Shown here piece after piece: positions 63,937-64,000 of a stretch of DNA of 64,000 nucleotides. The position numbers and the translations under genes were made by a program. The notes beneath the pieces were generated by a model that saw only the letters and a program-made list of their open reading frames with translations, searched no databases and was not told the origin of the DNA. The stretch spans positions 232,766 through 296,765 of the forward strand of contig NZ_JBHSBI010000014.1 of NCBI RefSeq assembly GCF_042650645.1, given 5' to 3'. Source of the DNA: Nonomuraea purpurea (GTDB lineage: Bacteria > Actinomycetota > Actinomycetes > Streptosporangiales > Streptosporangiaceae). Position 1 is the first letter of the stretch, and every line of letters begins with the position of its first letter.

Positions 63937-64000
63937 TTAAGCAGCGACGGGTGACCGCCCCTCGGGAGACGTCTCGTCCGGCCGCTCGACGAGCTTGCCG
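63937..64000 (-). CDS. Possible C-terminal end of a gene leaving the window
   Basis: An open minus-strand frame reads GKLVERPDETSPEGRSPVAA then stop (TAA at 63937). Too short to identify. The 147 bp between it and the GrpB gene hold no clear feature. Confidence 0.25.
   Translation of the reverse strand, partial: GKLVERPDETSPEGRSPVAA

Noticed and set aside
53537..64000. Second copy of the tRNA-Tyr 3' end as an attachment site
   Set aside because: Looked for the T-arm and acceptor sequence by eye on both strands; none seen in the window.

Overview
The window is very GC-rich, with mostly G/C third codon positions, many GTG/TTG starts and dense ATGA/GTGA overlaps. That points to a filamentous actinomycete. 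The block korBA – nuo – htpX – nudix – yajQ – tRNA-Tyr recalls a streptomycete-type chromosomal arrangement, and a Streptosporangiales-like host (Nonomuraea or a relative) is my best guess. This is inferred from gene content only.

1-20.6 kb: a large Wzx/Wzy-type exopolysaccharide region. It holds an epimerase + DUF4910 + duplicated Cys-domain cassette, a flippase, glycosyltransferases, a 2OG-Fe oxygenase, an O-acyltransferase, two kinase-less chain-length proteins, a Wzy-like polymerase, an RmlC-like epimerase, and a minus-strand operon with an AlgD-like dehydrogenase, a GNAT/CelD-like transferase and a NodB-type deacetylase.

20.7-32.1 kb: a SARP regulator gene heads the minus-strand operon. 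Divergent from it is a nine-gene, translationally coupled plus-strand operon: an Agd3-like (CE18-type) deacetylase, PelF glycosyltransferase, a polytopic membrane protein in the PelG position, a sugar nucleotidyltransferase, two epimerases, a UDP-sugar dehydrogenase and two GH114-like hydrolases. I read this as an actinobacterial Pel/galactosaminogalactan-like polysaccharide system. A ladder of GAAAC direct repeats, mostly 11 bp apart, lies in the divergent promoter region and is a candidate SARP operator.

32.1-53.1 kb: core metabolism. KorAB (2-oxoacid:ferredoxin oxidoreductase), a lipoprotein deacetylase, and a complex I-like operon nuoA-B-C-H-I-J-K-L-M-N that lacks nuoD, E, F and G. The operon is interrupted by a membrane-protein gene and a Ser/Thr kinase gene. 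NuoI, NuoJ and NuoK carry long disordered, partly repetitive tails, and the gaps around the first genes hold tandem repeats. HtpX, a Nudix hydrolase and YajQ follow.

53.4-64 kb: after tRNA-Tyr the sequence becomes accessory: GntR regulators (one with three DNA-binding domains and a damaged end), small unknown ORFs, a DUF4145 protein, a deaminase/PhzF pair with a divergent Lrp/AsnC regulator, a Cys-rich four-helix copper-protein candidate, a DsbA-like protein, remnants of MauE and ABC-ATPase genes, and a GrpB-family gene. It looks like an integration and decay zone next to a tRNA gene.
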